Assembly: GCF_000148585.2 (NCBI RefSeq)
Contig: NZ_CP028414.1
Span: 859,501 to 923,500, forward strand
DNA from: Streptococcus mitis NCTC 12261
GTDB taxonomy: Bacteria > Bacillota > Bacilli > Lactobacillales > Streptococcaceae
DNA: 64,000 bases
Reading direction: 5' to 3'
Under the pieces are notes generated by a model that searched no databases, was not told the origin of the DNA, and saw only the letters and a program-made list of their open reading frames with translations. The position numbers and the translations under genes were made by a program. This document shows, piece by piece, positions 28,117 through 38,160 of this stretch. Positions within the stretch are counted from its first letter, which is position 1. Each line of letters begins with the position of its first letter.

Positions 28117-28953
28117 ATGTATCGAATTCTAAATCCAATGAATCACAATGTCTCGCTTGTCAGAAATGATAAAGGAGAAGAAGTGATTGTGATTGGTAAG
28201 GGGATTACATTTGGAAAGAGGAAGGGAGATTTGATTACTGAACAGCATATTGAGAAAATCTTTCGGATGAAGACAGAAGAGTCAAGAGAAAACTTTATGG
28301 CTCTCCTCAAAGATGTTCCGCTTGATTTTATCACAGTGACCTATGAAATCATTGATAAGCTATCAAAGAAATATCATTATCCAATTCAAGAGTATCTCTA
28401 CGTAACCTTGACAGATCATATTTACTGTTCTTACCAAGCTCTAGCACAAGGAAGGTACAAGGATAGTAATCTACCAGATATTTCCACTAAGTATCCTGTC
28501 GCTTTTCAAATCGCAAATGAAGCTTTTGAAATTTATCGTCAGAAGCTAGCAGATCATTTTCCTGAGGACGAAATTATTCGGATTGCTTATCATTTCATTA
28601 ATGCCGAAGGTGAAAATGAAGTGGAACTTGTGGAGTCGATTGATAAGAGGAAAGAAATTCTCAGGAATGTTGAAGAAGTTTTAACGGACTATGCAATTCA
28701 ACGAACCAAAGAGAATAATCATTTCTATGATCGTTTTATGATACATTTGAATTATTTCTTGGATTATTTAGACAGATCTAGAGATGATAACCAATCACTT
28801 CTGGATATGGAAGATCATATTAAACAATCCTATCCAAAAGCGTTCGAGATTGGTTCCAAGATCTATGATGTGATTACGCAACATACGGGTCTTGATTTGT
28901 ATAAAAGTGAACGAGTTTATCTAGTTCTACATATCCAACGTTTATTGTCATAA
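28117..28953 (+). CDS. lacT: LacT, BglG-family transcription antiterminator
   Basis: RNA-binding regulator that lets transcription pass the leader terminator when lactose or galactose is present. 278 aa: CAT RNA-binding domain at about 1-55 (NHNVSLVRNDKGEEVIVIGKGITFGKRKGD), then two PRD domains (about 70-170 and 175-278) with conserved His residues that are phosphorylated by PTS proteins in this family (LTDHIYCSY, LADHFPEDE, IAYHFINAE, LVLHIQ). AAGGAGG precedes the ATG. It is autoregulated through the upstream switch. Confidence 0.95.
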   Translation: MYRILNPMNHNVSLVRNDKGEEVIVIGKGITFGKRKGDLITEQHIEKIFRMKTEESRENFMALLKDVPLDFITVTYEIIDKLSKKYHYPIQEYLYVTLTDHIYCSYQALAQGRYKDSNLPDISTKYPVAFQIANEAFEIYRQKLADHFPEDEIIRIAYHFINAEGENEVELVESIDKRKEILRNVEEVLTDYAIQRTKENNHFYDRFMIHLNYFLDYLDRSRDDNQSLLDMEDHIKQSYPKAFEIGSKIYDVITQHTGLDLYKSERVYLVLHIQRLLS

Positions 28954-28988
28954 AAATTTAATTAAAAATACCTAAGGAGAATTCTATC

Positions 28989-29306
28989 ATGAATAGAGAA
29001 GAAGTAACATTGTTAGGTTTTGAAATCGTAGCCTATGCTGGCGATGCTCGTTCAAAACTATTGGAAGCCTTGAAAGCTGCTGAAGCTGGCGATTTTGCGA
29101 AAGCAGATAGCTTAGTCGAGGAAGCTGGTTCTTGCATTGCAGAGGCTCACCACGCGCAAACAAGTCTATTGGCTAAGGAAGCTTCAGGTGAGGACTTAGC
29201 CTATAGTGTAACCATGATGCATGGCCAAGACCACTTGATGACAACTATCTTATTAAAAGATTTGATGCACCATTTAATTGAACTCTACAAGAGAGGAGTT
29301 AAGTAA
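28989..29306 (+). CDS. lacF: PTS lactose-specific IIA component
   Basis: Trimeric phosphocarrier. 105 aa, typical. Phospho-His78 in [13 protein letters not shown]; the trimer-core helix includes [11 protein letters not shown]. Its stop overlaps the lacE start by one base (TAATG). Confidence 0.96.
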   Translation: MNREEVTLLGFEIVAYAGDARSKLLEALKAAEAGDFAKADSLVEEAGSCIAEAHHAQTSLLAKEASGEDLAYSVTMMHGQDHLMTTILLKDLMHHLIELYKRGVK

Positions 29307-30997
29307 TGAATAAATTAATTGCATTTATTGAGAAAGGAAAGCCTTTCTTTGAGAAACTATCTCGTAATATCTACCTTCGTGCCATTCGTGATGGTTTCAT
29401 TGCAGGTATGCCTGTTATTCTCTTCTCAAGTATTTTTATCTTGATTGCCTTTGTACCAAACTCATGGGGCTTTAAATGGTCTGATGAAGTTGTAGCCTTT
29501 CTGATGAAACCTTATAGCTATTCTATGGGTATTCTGGCTCTCTTGGTAGCTGGTACAACAGCTAAGTCATTGACTGACTCAGTAAACCGTAGCATGGAGA
29601 AAACCAATCAAATCAACTATATGTCAACACTGTTAGCAGCGATTGTTGGTTTGTTGATGTTGGCAGCTGATCCTATCGAAAATGGCCTAGCTACTGGATT
29701 CTTGGGGACAAAAGGTTTGCTTTCAGCCTTCCTTGCTGCCTTTGTTACTGTAGCCATCTATAAGGTTTGTGTTAAGAACAACGTCACTATTCGTATGCCT
29801 GACGAAGTTCCACCTAATATCTCACAAGTTTTTAAAGATGTGATTCCATTCACTCTATCAGTTGTTTCTCTTTATGCTCTTGATTTACTAGCTCGTCATT
29901 TTGTTGGTGCAAGCGTAGCTGAATCAATCGGTAAATTCTTTGCACCATTATTCTCTGCTGCTGATGGTTATCTAGGTATTACGATTATCTTTGGTGCCTT
30001 TGCTTTCTTCTGGTTTGTTGGTATCCATGGTCCATCTATCGTTGAACCAGCTATCGCAGCTATTACCTATGCCAATGCCGAAGTCAACTTGAACCTTCTC
30101 CAACAAGGTATGCACGCTGACAAGATTCTTACTTCTGGTACACAAATGTTTATCGTTACCATGGGTGGTACTGGTGCGACACTGGTTGTTCCATTCATGT
30201 TCATGTGGTTAACAAAATCTAAACGTAACCGTGCAATCGGTCGTGCTTCAGTAGTCCCAACATTCTTTGGTGTAAATGAACCAATCTTGTTTGGTGCACC
30301 ACTTGTATTAAACCCAATCTTCTTCATTCCATTTATCTTTGCTCCAATCGCAAACGTTTGGATCTTCAAATTCTTTATTGAAACACTTGGAATGAACTCA
30401 TTTACTGCTAATCTACCATGGACAACTCCAGCTCCACTAGGTCTAGTTCTTGGTACGAACTTCCAAGTTCTATCATTCATTCTTGCTGCCCTTCTAATCG
30501 TGGTTGACGTAGTCATTTACTATCCATTCCTTAAAGTATATGATGAACAAATTCTTGAAGAAGAGCGTTCAGGTAAATCTAATGATGAATTGAAAGAAAA
30601 AGTTGCCGCAAACTTCAACACTGCAAAAGCAGATGCTATTCTTGAAAAAGCTGGTGTAGAAGCAGCACAAAATACAATCACTGAAGAAACAAATGTCCTC
30701 GTTCTCTGTGCAGGTGGAGGGACAAGTGGACTTCTTGCGAATGCTTTGAATAAGGCAGCTGCAGAATACAATGTTCCTGTGAAAGCAGCAGCAGGTGGCT
30801 ATGGTGCTCACCGTGAAATGTTGCCAGAGTTTGATCTTGTTATCCTTGCCCCTCAAGTTGCTTCAAACTTTGAAGACATGAAAGCAGAAACAGATAAGCT
30901 CGGTATTAAACTAGCGAAAACAGAAGGCGCTCAATACATCAAATTAACTCGTGATGGAAAAGGTGCTCTTGCATTCGTACAAGCTCAATTCGATTAA
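29306..30997 (+). CDS. lacE: PTS lactose-specific IIBC component
   Basis: Imports lactose as lactose 6-phosphate. 563 aa: IIC membrane domain about 1-430 with ten-odd hydrophobic segments (including [13 protein letters not shown] and [15 protein letters not shown]), a linker, then the IIB domain with phospho-Cys at about residue 468 ([15 protein letters not shown]). It ends directly before a stable hairpin. Confidence 0.96.
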   Translation: MNKLIAFIEKGKPFFEKLSRNIYLRAIRDGFIAGMPVILFSSIFILIAFVPNSWGFKWSDEVVAFLMKPYSYSMGILALLVAGTTAKSLTDSVNRSMEKTNQINYMSTLLAAIVGLLMLAADPIENGLATGFLGTKGLLSAFLAAFVTVAIYKVCVKNNVTIRMPDEVPPNISQVFKDVIPFTLSVVSLYALDLLARHFVGASVAESIGKFFAPLFSAADGYLGITIIFGAFAFFWFVGIHGPSIVEPAIAAITYANAEVNLNLLQQGMHADKILTSGTQMFIVTMGGTGATLVVPFMFMWLTKSKRNRAIGRASVVPTFFGVNEPILFGAPLVLNPIFFIPFIFAPIANVWIFKFFIETLGMNSFTANLPWTTPAPLGLVLGTNFQVLSFILAALLIVVDVVIYYPFLKVYDEQILEEERSGKSNDELKEKVAANFNTAKADAILEKAGVEAAQNTITEETNVLVLCAGGGTSGLLANALNKAAAEYNVPVKAAAGGYGAHREMLPEFDLVILAPQVASNFEDMKAETDKLGIKLAKTEGAQYIKLTRDGKGALAFVQAQFD

Positions 30998-31027
30998 CGA
31001 TAGGGACTGTGAAACAGTCTCCTATCG
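30998..31027 (+). other. Stable hairpin directly after lacE stop
   Basis: CGATAGGGACTGT pairs with ACAGTCTCCTATCG (one bulged base) across a GAA loop. No T-run follows, so an mRNA processing or stability role is more likely than termination. Confidence 0.65.
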
Positions 31028-31131
31028 TTACGGCAATCGCTATGGCGAATTTCCTAATCGCCTTATTAATTCGTCGGTAAAAGCTATCGTTTTTACCTCC
31101 TCATGTTACAATTCGGTGACTTGGTACAAGA

Positions 31132-31184
31132 AGTGAGATGGAGAAGGATGGCTCACTGACTCCTCTCCTCTCACTTTTACTTTA
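31132..31184 (+). terminator. Terminator-like hairpin between lacE and lacG
   Basis: The 15-bp stem AGTGAGA-GGAGA-GGA, with two single-base bulges, is followed by TTTTACTTTATTT. No clear promoter follows before lacG, so it would attenuate rather than end transcription. Confidence 0.55.
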
Positions 31185-31201
31185 TTTAAATCAAGAAATA
31201 G

Positions 31202-32617
<1,416 letters not shown>

Positions 32618-32658
32618 TAGAATGAGTAATTAGATATAGAATTCTAGTGAGGCAAAAG

Positions 32659-32916
32659 ATGTTCAAAGATTTTATCCAATCTATTTATGAAAAAGTTTAT
32701 ATTATCAATTTTGATAAATGTTTTCAAATACCTTGTTTGACTAATGAGGAGCTGAAAAATTTTGGGAAATGGTATGTCTCTACCGGTAAAGAATGGATTT
32801 GCCATTCAGACTATGAGCTGGAAGAATTTAAAAATATCTTTTTAAATTTTATCAGTCCTGAAGAACGGGATAATATCTCCTTTGATTCAGATTTTATGCC
32901 GTTTCAACAATCATAA
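32659..32916 (+). CDS. Small hypothetical protein after lacG
   Basis: Not recognised. 85 aa starting MFKDFIQSIYEKVYIINFD, acidic and aromatic, with no signal or membrane segment. GTGAGG lies 6 bases before the ATG; a GTG at 32647 is part of that site. It begins 41 bases after lacG and ends before a strong bidirectional terminator, so it is probably the last gene of the lac transcript. Confidence 0.65.
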   Translation: MFKDFIQSIYEKVYIINFDKCFQIPCLTNEELKNFGKWYVSTGKEWICHSDYELEEFKNIFLNFISPEERDNISFDSDFMPFQQS

Positions 32917-32952
32917 ATAATCTAGGAAACTCCTTGTAAAAATCTTCATCCA

Positions 32953-33007
32953 AAAATGCGTCATATCAAGATTCTTATTTTCTTGATATGACGCATTTTA
33001 TTTTTTA
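32953..33007. terminator. Bidirectional terminator between lacG operon and lacR
   Basis: A perfect 19-bp inverted repeat (arms 32953-32971 and 32981-32999, beginning AAAATGCGTCATATC) with T-rich sequence after it on the plus strand; the converging lacR transcript meets a U-rich arm too. Confidence 0.9.
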
Positions 33008-33020
33008 TCAATCCTCAGTT

Positions 33021-33788
33021 TTATGGTTTAGAAAGAATAATTTTTGTTTGTTTTGAAAGTTGTTCAAACGTTTCTTTGCTCAGTTTAGAATCTGAAACGA
33101 TGATATCAATATCAGAGATATTGTAGAAGGTATAGAAATCAAATTTATTGAACTTACTATGGTCAGCTAGTAAGTATTTTTTATTGGAATTATTGAGGGC
33201 GATGCGTTGAGATTCACCTTCCTCTTCACTAAAGGTCGCAATCGCATTGTCCTGAATACCATTACAGCTAACGAAAGCTTTAGAAAATTGAAGATTGGCT
33301 AAGTTTTGCAAGGTTAGTGTTCCCACAAAGGCTCCAGTGATAGAGCGGTAGTTTCCACCGATTAAAATCAAATCTGTTAGTTTTCGTTCGTTTAAGATGA
33401 GAAAGACTGGTAAACTGTTTGTTACAACACGAATATTATCAATTGGAAGTTCACGGGCAAAAGATTCTAAGGTCGTACCAGGGCCGATAAAAATAGTTTC
33501 ACCCTCATCAATTAAATGGCCTGCAAAACGGCTAATTTCTTGTTTTTCTGCGATTTGTAAGCTTTGTTTTTCAATATTGGAACGTTCATTATTTAAAATA
33601 GAACCTGTGCGAATTTTCTCAGCTCCCCCGTGTACTCGAACAAGTAGATCCTTGTCTGCCAACTCTTGCAAGTAGCGTCTAGCAGTCATATCTGACACAT
33701 CCAAGCGAGTCATGATTTCTTTTACAGTAATAGTTCCCTTTGTATTTACCGTTTCTAGAATATTATCTAGTTTTTCTTGCTTTAACAT
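33021..33788 (-). CDS. lacR: Lactose operon repressor, DeoR family
   Basis: Represses lac genes and responds to tagatose 6-phosphate in related species. 255 aa: N-terminal helix-turn-helix (about 5-57, VKEIMTRLDVSDMTARRYLQELADKDLLVRVHGGA) and a DeoR sensor domain. The ATG at 33788 has GAGGTGA 5 bases upstream, better than a GTG at 33797. It converges on the lac operon, and its presumed operators are the TGTTTGT motifs before the gat-type PTS and lacA. Confidence 0.94.
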   Translation of the reverse strand: MLKQEKLDNILETVNTKGTITVKEIMTRLDVSDMTARRYLQELADKDLLVRVHGGAEKIRTGSILNNERSNIEKQSLQIAEKQEISRFAGHLIDEGETIFIGPGTTLESFARELPIDNIRVVTNSLPVFLILNERKLTDLILIGGNYRSITGAFVGTLTLQNLANLQFSKAFVSCNGIQDNAIATFSEEEGESQRIALNNSNKKYLLADHSKFNKFDFYTFYNISDIDIIVSDSKLSKETFEQLSKQTKIILSKP

Positions 33789-33813
33789 CGTTATCACCTC
33801 TATTTCTATTACT

Positions 33814-33842
33814 ATTTTATCATAAAGTATTCAATCAATCAA
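33814..33842 (-). promoter_or_regulatory. Promoter of lacR
   Basis: On the minus strand TTGATT, 17 bases, TAAAAT, with a TG before the -10. Confidence 0.7.
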
Positions 33843-33869
33843 TTTAAAAAACAAAAGAAAACAAAAACA

Positions 33870-33907
33870 AAAATATCATGGTTGTTTTAAACAAGCCATG
33901 ATATTTG
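33870..33907 (-). terminator. Terminator of nrdF
   Basis: AAATATCATGG pairs with CCATGATATTT. The minus-strand product continues into TTTTTGTTTTTG. Confidence 0.8.
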
Positions 33908-33930
33908 TTATCAGTTCTGGGATAATTGAA

Positions 33931-34893
33931 TTAGTCCAAACCGTAGTTGTAGTCATCGTCTTGCATAGCTTCAACTTCACCAAGAAGGTAACCATTTCCG
34001 ACTTGAGAGAAGAAGTCGTGGTTAGAAGTTCCTGTTGAAATACCGTTCATAACGATTGGGTTGACATCATCAGCTGAATCTGGGAAGAGTGGATCTTGTC
34101 CCAGGTTCATGAGTGCCTTGTTAGCATTGTAGCGAAGGAAGGTTTTGACTTCTTCAGTCCAACCAACACCGTCATAGAGGCTCTCTGTATAACCTTCTTC
34201 ATTCTCGTAGAGAGTGTATAGCAGATCGTACATCCATTCTTTGAGTTTTTCTTGCTCTTCTTCAGGTAATTCATTGAAACCAAGTTGGAATTTATAACCA
34301 ATGTAGGTTCCGTGAACAGATTCATCACGAATAATCAATTTAATGATTTCAGCGACGTTGGCCAGTTTGTTGTTACCGAGATAGTAGAGGGGAGTGAAGA
34401 AACCTGAGTAGAAGAGGAAGGTTTCAAGGAAGACACTAGCAACTTTCTTTTCAAGTGGGCTACCGTTTAGGTAGATTTCGTTGACAATCTCAGCCTTCTT
34501 TTGTAGGTAAGGATTGGTATTGGTCCATTCGAAAATTTCTTCAATCTCAGCCTTAGTATTCAAGGTAGAAAAGATTGATGAGTAAGATTTTGCGTGGACA
34601 GATTCCATAAATTGGATGTTATTGAAAACAGCTTCCTCATGTGGTGTACGGATGTCTGCGCGAAGGGCTTGAACCCCAGTTTCAGATTGCATAGTGTCGA
34701 GAAGGGTTAAACCACCAAAGACTTTTCCAACCAAGTCTTTTTCTACATTTGATAGCTTTCTCCAGTCATCCAAGTCATTTGACAAAGGAATACGTGTATC
34801 AAGCCAGAATTGCTCCGTCAGTTTTTCCCAAGTTGATTTGTCGATGACATCTTCGATGGCATTCCAGTTAATGGCTTTGTAGTAAGTTTCCAT
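33931..34893 (-). CDS. nrdF: Ribonucleotide reductase class Ib, beta subunit
   Basis: Holds the metal-tyrosyl radical that starts ribonucleotide reduction in NrdE. 320 aa. Metal-ligand blocks seen: LLDTMQSETG, FMESVHAKSYS and IIRDESVHGTYIG. It lies downstream of nrdE, with a 189-base gap holding an nrdE terminator and a separate extended -10 element. Confidence 0.96.
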   Translation of the reverse strand: METYYKAINWNAIEDVIDKSTWEKLTEQFWLDTRIPLSNDLDDWRKLSNVEKDLVGKVFGGLTLLDTMQSETGVQALRADIRTPHEEAVFNNIQFMESVHAKSYSSIFSTLNTKAEIEEIFEWTNTNPYLQKKAEIVNEIYLNGSPLEKKVASVFLETFLFYSGFFTPLYYLGNNKLANVAEIIKLIIRDESVHGTYIGYKFQLGFNELPEEEQEKLKEWMYDLLYTLYENEEGYTESLYDGVGWTEEVKTFLRYNANKALMNLGQDPLFPDSADDVNPIVMNGISTGTSNHDFFSQVGNGYLLGEVEAMQDDDYNYGLD

Positions 34894-34941
34894 TTTGAAA
34901 TCTCTTTCTGTGTTTAGTATTGCGAACTCACAATTACTTCT

Positions 34942-34950
34942 ATTTTATCA
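34942..34950 (-). promoter_or_regulatory. Promoter of nrdF, extended -10
   Basis: On the minus strand TGATAAAAT, about 50 bases before the nrdF start; no good -35. Confidence 0.5.
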
Positions 34951-34970
34951 TAATTCTAGAGGAGTATCGC

Positions 34971-34998
34971 ACAAAAAGTCGGAAGCCCGACTTTTTGT
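34971..34998 (-). terminator. Terminator of nrdE
   Basis: ACAAAAAGTCGG pairs perfectly with CCGACTTTTTGT. On the minus strand the right arm supplies the U-rich end. Confidence 0.7.
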
Positions 34999-35082
34999 TA
35001 TTTCATAGTATAGATGCTTATTCTAGTTTAGCAGGGTGAATGAATCACTTATCTGAGAAAAAGTAGTTTTCTCAAGGAAAGA

Positions 35083-37242
35083 TTAAATCACACAGCTTTC
35101 ACATTGGTTGGCACCGACTTCTCCACCATCATCTGTAAAGGTACGGACGTAGTAGATAGACTTGATACCCTTGTTAAAGGCATAGTTACGAAGGATTGAC
35201 AAGTCACGTGTCGTTTGTTTGTTTTCTTTCTTCCATTCGTAAAGACCTTTTGGAATGTCACTACGCATGAAGAGGGTGAGTGATAGTCCTTGGTCCACGT
35301 GCTCAGTTGCAGCAGCATAGACATCAATCACCTTACGCATATCCATGTCGTAGGCAGAAGTGTAGTAAGGAATGGTTTCTGTTGACAAGCCAGCAGCAGG
35401 ATAGTAGATTTTACCGATTTTCTTTTCTTGACGTTCTTCGATACGTTGCGTAATCGGGTGGATAGAAGCAGAAACGTCGTTGATGTAACTGATAGAACCA
35501 TTTGGCGCTACAGCAAGGCGGTTTTGGTGGTAAAGACCATCTGCTTGAACCTGTTCGCGAAGTTCAGCCCAGTCAGCAGCACTTGGGATAAAGACATCTT
35601 TGAAGAGTTCTTTAACACGGTCTGATTTTGGAACAAACTCGCCAGTCACATATTTGTCAAAGTAGCTTCCGTTAGCATAGTCTGATTTTTCAAAGTTGTG
35701 GAAGGTGATACCACGTTCACGCGCGATATTGTTTGATTCTACCAAGGTCCAGTAGTTCATGAGCATGAAGTAGATGCTTGTAAATTCAACAGACTCAGGC
35801 GATCCATATTCAATCAATTGTTGGGCAAGGTAGCTGTGAAGTCCCATGGCACCGAGACCAAAGGTGTGGGCTTGGCTATTTCCATGGTCGATAGTAGGAA
35901 CAGCTACGATGTGCGAACTATCTGTAACGAAAGTAAGGGCACGAACCATAGCACGGATAGAACGACCAAAATCAGGTGAGGTCATCATGTTGACCACGTT
36001 GGTTGAACCAAGGTTACATGAAACATCTGTTCCCATTTGAAGGAATTCTTGAGCATCGTTGATCAAGCTTGGTTCTTGAACTTGAAGAATCTCAGAACAC
36101 AAGTTACTCATGATAATCTTACCATCAACAGGATTTGCACGGTTAGCCGTATCAATGTTGACGACATAAGGGTAACCAGACTCTTGTTGCAATTTAGAGA
36201 TTTCAGTTTCCAAATCACGCGCTTTGATTTTTGTTTTGCGGATGTTTGGATTTGCGACCAATTCATCGTATTTTTCAGTGATGTCGATGTAGTTAAATGG
36301 CACACCGTATTCAAGTTCTACAGAGTATGGGCTGAAGAGGTACATTTCTTCATTTTTACGTGCTAATTCGTAGAATTTATCGGGTACTACAACACCAAGT
36401 GAAAGGGTCTTTACACGAACTTTTTCATCGGCGTTTTCTTTCTTAGTTGAAAGGAAGGCGATAATATCTGGGTGGAAGACGTTGAGGTAGACAACACCGG
36501 CACCTTGACGTTGACCCAATTGGTTTGAGTAAGAGAAGCTATCTTCGAAAAGTTTCATAACTGGAACGACCCCAGAAGCTGCTCCTTCATAGCCTTTGAT
36601 AGGTGCACCAGCTTCACGAAGGTTGCTGAGGGTAATTCCCACACCACCACCGATACGTGAAAGTTGAAGAGCTGAGTTGATAGAACGTCCGATAGAGTTC
36701 ATATCATCAGTTACTTGGATCAGGAAACATGATACTAATTCTCCACGACGAGCACGTCCAGCATTCAAGAAGGAAGGAGTAGCTGGTTGGTAGCGTTGGT
36801 GGATGATTTCATTGGCAATATCGATGGCAATAGCTTCATTCCCATCAGCGAAATAAAGGGCGTTAAAGAAGACGCGGTCTTCCATGCTTTCAAGATAATA
36901 TTCACCGTCGTTAGTTTTCAAAGCATATTGATTGTAAAATTTATAAGCTGCCATGAAAGACTTGAATTGGAAGTTTTGGTCTTTGATAAATTGAGACAAT
37001 TCTTCCAAAAACTCTGGACGGTATTTCTTGATAAAGGCTGTTTCGATGTAGTTGTGTTCAATGAGGTAGTTGATTTTATCTTTGATTGAATCAAAAACCA
37101 TAGTGTTTGGAACTACATTTTCTTTAAAGAAGGCATCCAAGGCTTCCTTATCTTTATGAAGCATGATTTGTCCATTGACAGGACGGTTGATTTCGTTATT
37201 GAGACGGAAGTAAGTCACGTCTTCAAGATGTTTTAATCCCAT
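35083..37242 (-). CDS. nrdE: Ribonucleotide reductase class Ib, alpha subunit
   Basis: Reduces ribonucleoside diphosphates to deoxy forms. 719 aa, typical for NrdE. Seen: the N-terminal NrdE segment, the active-site Cys in GELVSCFLIQV, the SNLCSEILQ block, LAPNGSISYIND-like active site VAPNGSISYI, and the C-terminal shuttle CESC that is reduced by NrdH. It lies 80 bases downstream of nrdH. Confidence 0.97.
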   Translation of the reverse strand: MGLKHLEDVTYFRLNNEINRPVNGQIMLHKDKEALDAFFKENVVPNTMVFDSIKDKINYLIEHNYIETAFIKKYRPEFLEELSQFIKDQNFQFKSFMAAYKFYNQYALKTNDGEYYLESMEDRVFFNALYFADGNEAIAIDIANEIIHQRYQPATPSFLNAGRARRGELVSCFLIQVTDDMNSIGRSINSALQLSRIGGGVGITLSNLREAGAPIKGYEGAASGVVPVMKLFEDSFSYSNQLGQRQGAGVVYLNVFHPDIIAFLSTKKENADEKVRVKTLSLGVVVPDKFYELARKNEEMYLFSPYSVELEYGVPFNYIDITEKYDELVANPNIRKTKIKARDLETEISKLQQESGYPYVVNIDTANRANPVDGKIIMSNLCSEILQVQEPSLINDAQEFLQMGTDVSCNLGSTNVVNMMTSPDFGRSIRAMVRALTFVTDSSHIVAVPTIDHGNSQAHTFGLGAMGLHSYLAQQLIEYGSPESVEFTSIYFMLMNYWTLVESNNIARERGITFHNFEKSDYANGSYFDKYVTGEFVPKSDRVKELFKDVFIPSAADWAELREQVQADGLYHQNRLAVAPNGSISYINDVSASIHPITQRIEERQEKKIGKIYYPAAGLSTETIPYYTSAYDMDMRKVIDVYAAATEHVDQGLSLTLFMRSDIPKGLYEWKKENKQTTRDLSILRNYAFNKGIKSIYYVRTFTDDGGEVGANQCESCVI

Positions 37243-37322
37243 AAAATTTCCCTTATCTAATTACAAAAGAAAGGCTTCTAAGTTAGCCCTAGAAGCAGTT
37301 TCTTCTGGATGATGTACTAAGA

Positions 37323-37541
37323 TTATGCTAATTGTTTCAGTTTTCCTGGTTGGAAACCTGAAAAGACTTCAGTTGGTGTTTGGATAACAGGAGCTGCGCT
37401 GAAACCGAGCTCTTTAACTTGATCGATGTACTCAGGTTGCTCATCAAGATTGATTTCACGATAAGCGACATTATTACTGTCCAAGAAACGTTTAGTCATC
37501 TTACATTGGACACAGTTGTTTTTAGAATAAACGGTTACCAT
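37323..37541 (-). CDS. nrdH: Glutaredoxin-like NrdH redoxin
   Basis: Supplies electrons to NrdE. 72 aa with the redox pair CVQC at residues 11-14. GAGGAG precedes the ATG. First gene of the nrdHEF cluster. Confidence 0.95.
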   Translation of the reverse strand: MVTVYSKNNCVQCKMTKRFLDSNNVAYREINLDEQPEYIDQVKELGFSAAPVIQTPTEVFSGFQPGKLKQLA

Positions 37542-37576
37542 TGTGTAACTCCTCTTTCAAAATAGATTACTTTCTT

Positions 37577-37604
37577 AGTATATCAGAAAATAAATTTTTG
37601 TCAA
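37577..37604 (-). promoter_or_regulatory. Promoter of nrdHEF
   Basis: On the minus strand TTGACA (37604-37599), 16 bases, TATACT (37582-37577). Confidence 0.75.
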
Positions 37605-37611
37605 TGATTTG

Positions 37612-37627
37612 AAACTAAATATAGTGG
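37612..37627. promoter_or_regulatory. NrdR box 2 (promoter-proximal)
   Basis: AAACTAAATATAGTGG is a weaker match to the NrdR box. It lies just upstream of the -35 and exactly 42 bp from box 1, four helical turns. Confidence 0.65.
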
Positions 37628-37653
37628 TCTATTTTTCTACTAAAGGTTGCAAA

Positions 37654-37669
37654 ACACAATATGTAGTGT
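37654..37669. promoter_or_regulatory. NrdR box 1
   Basis: ACACAATATGTAGTGT is a near-perfect dyad matching the NrdR consensus found before ribonucleotide reductase genes. Paired boxes an integral number of turns apart are the family rule. Confidence 0.85.
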
Positions 37670-37800
37670 TTGTTTTATGAAATAGTGATAATTATCCTAG
37701 AAGTAGTTTTTTGGAAAACTATATCCTGTGTTTTGTTATCTAGAATAGAAGATTTTCAGCAAGTTATCTGAAAGGAAATCGAATAAATCCCATAAAATGC

Positions 37801-37829
37801 TTGAAAAAAATCCTAGAAGATGATATAAT
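37801..37829 (+). promoter_or_regulatory. Promoter of ptsHI
   Basis: TTGAAA (37801-37806), 17 bases, TATAAT (37824-37829), with an upstream TG. Confidence 0.8.
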
Positions 37830-37891
37830 ACCAAATTGTAAGGGTTATCACATATAACTCAAAAAAGAAAGAACAAAAGGAGAGTCAAACT

Positions 37892-38155
37892 ATGGCTTCT
37901 AAAGATTTCCACGTAGTGGCAGAAACAGGTATTCACGCACGTCCAGCAACATTGTTGGTACAAACTGCAAGCAAATTTGCTTCAGATATCACTCTTGAGT
38001 ACAAAGGTAAATCAGTTAACCTTAAATCAATCATGGGTGTTATGAGTCTTGGTGTTGGCCAAGGTGCTGATGTAACTATCTCAGCTGAAGGTGCAGATGC
38101 AGATGACGCTATCGCTGCAATCTCAGAAACAATGGAAAAAGAAGGATTGGCATAA
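37892..38155 (+). CDS. ptsH: Phosphocarrier protein HPr
   Basis: General PTS phosphocarrier and, when phosphorylated on Ser46, co-effector of CcpA. 87 aa. Seen: catalytic His15 (TGIHARPAT) and regulatory Ser46 ([11 protein letters not shown]). AAGGAGAG precedes the ATG. The ptsI start follows after 5 bases. Confidence 0.98.
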   Translation: MASKDFHVVAETGIHARPATLLVQTASKFASDITLEYKGKSVNLKSIMGVMSLGVGQGADVTISAEGADADDAIAAISETMEKEGLA

Positions 38156-38160
38156 GGAAA

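Noticed and set aside
37667..37676. TGTTTGTTTT beside NrdR box 1 as a LacR site
   Set aside because: It matches the motif but stands alone, away from lac genes and far from the nrd -35; single 10-mers of this AT-rich kind arise by chance.
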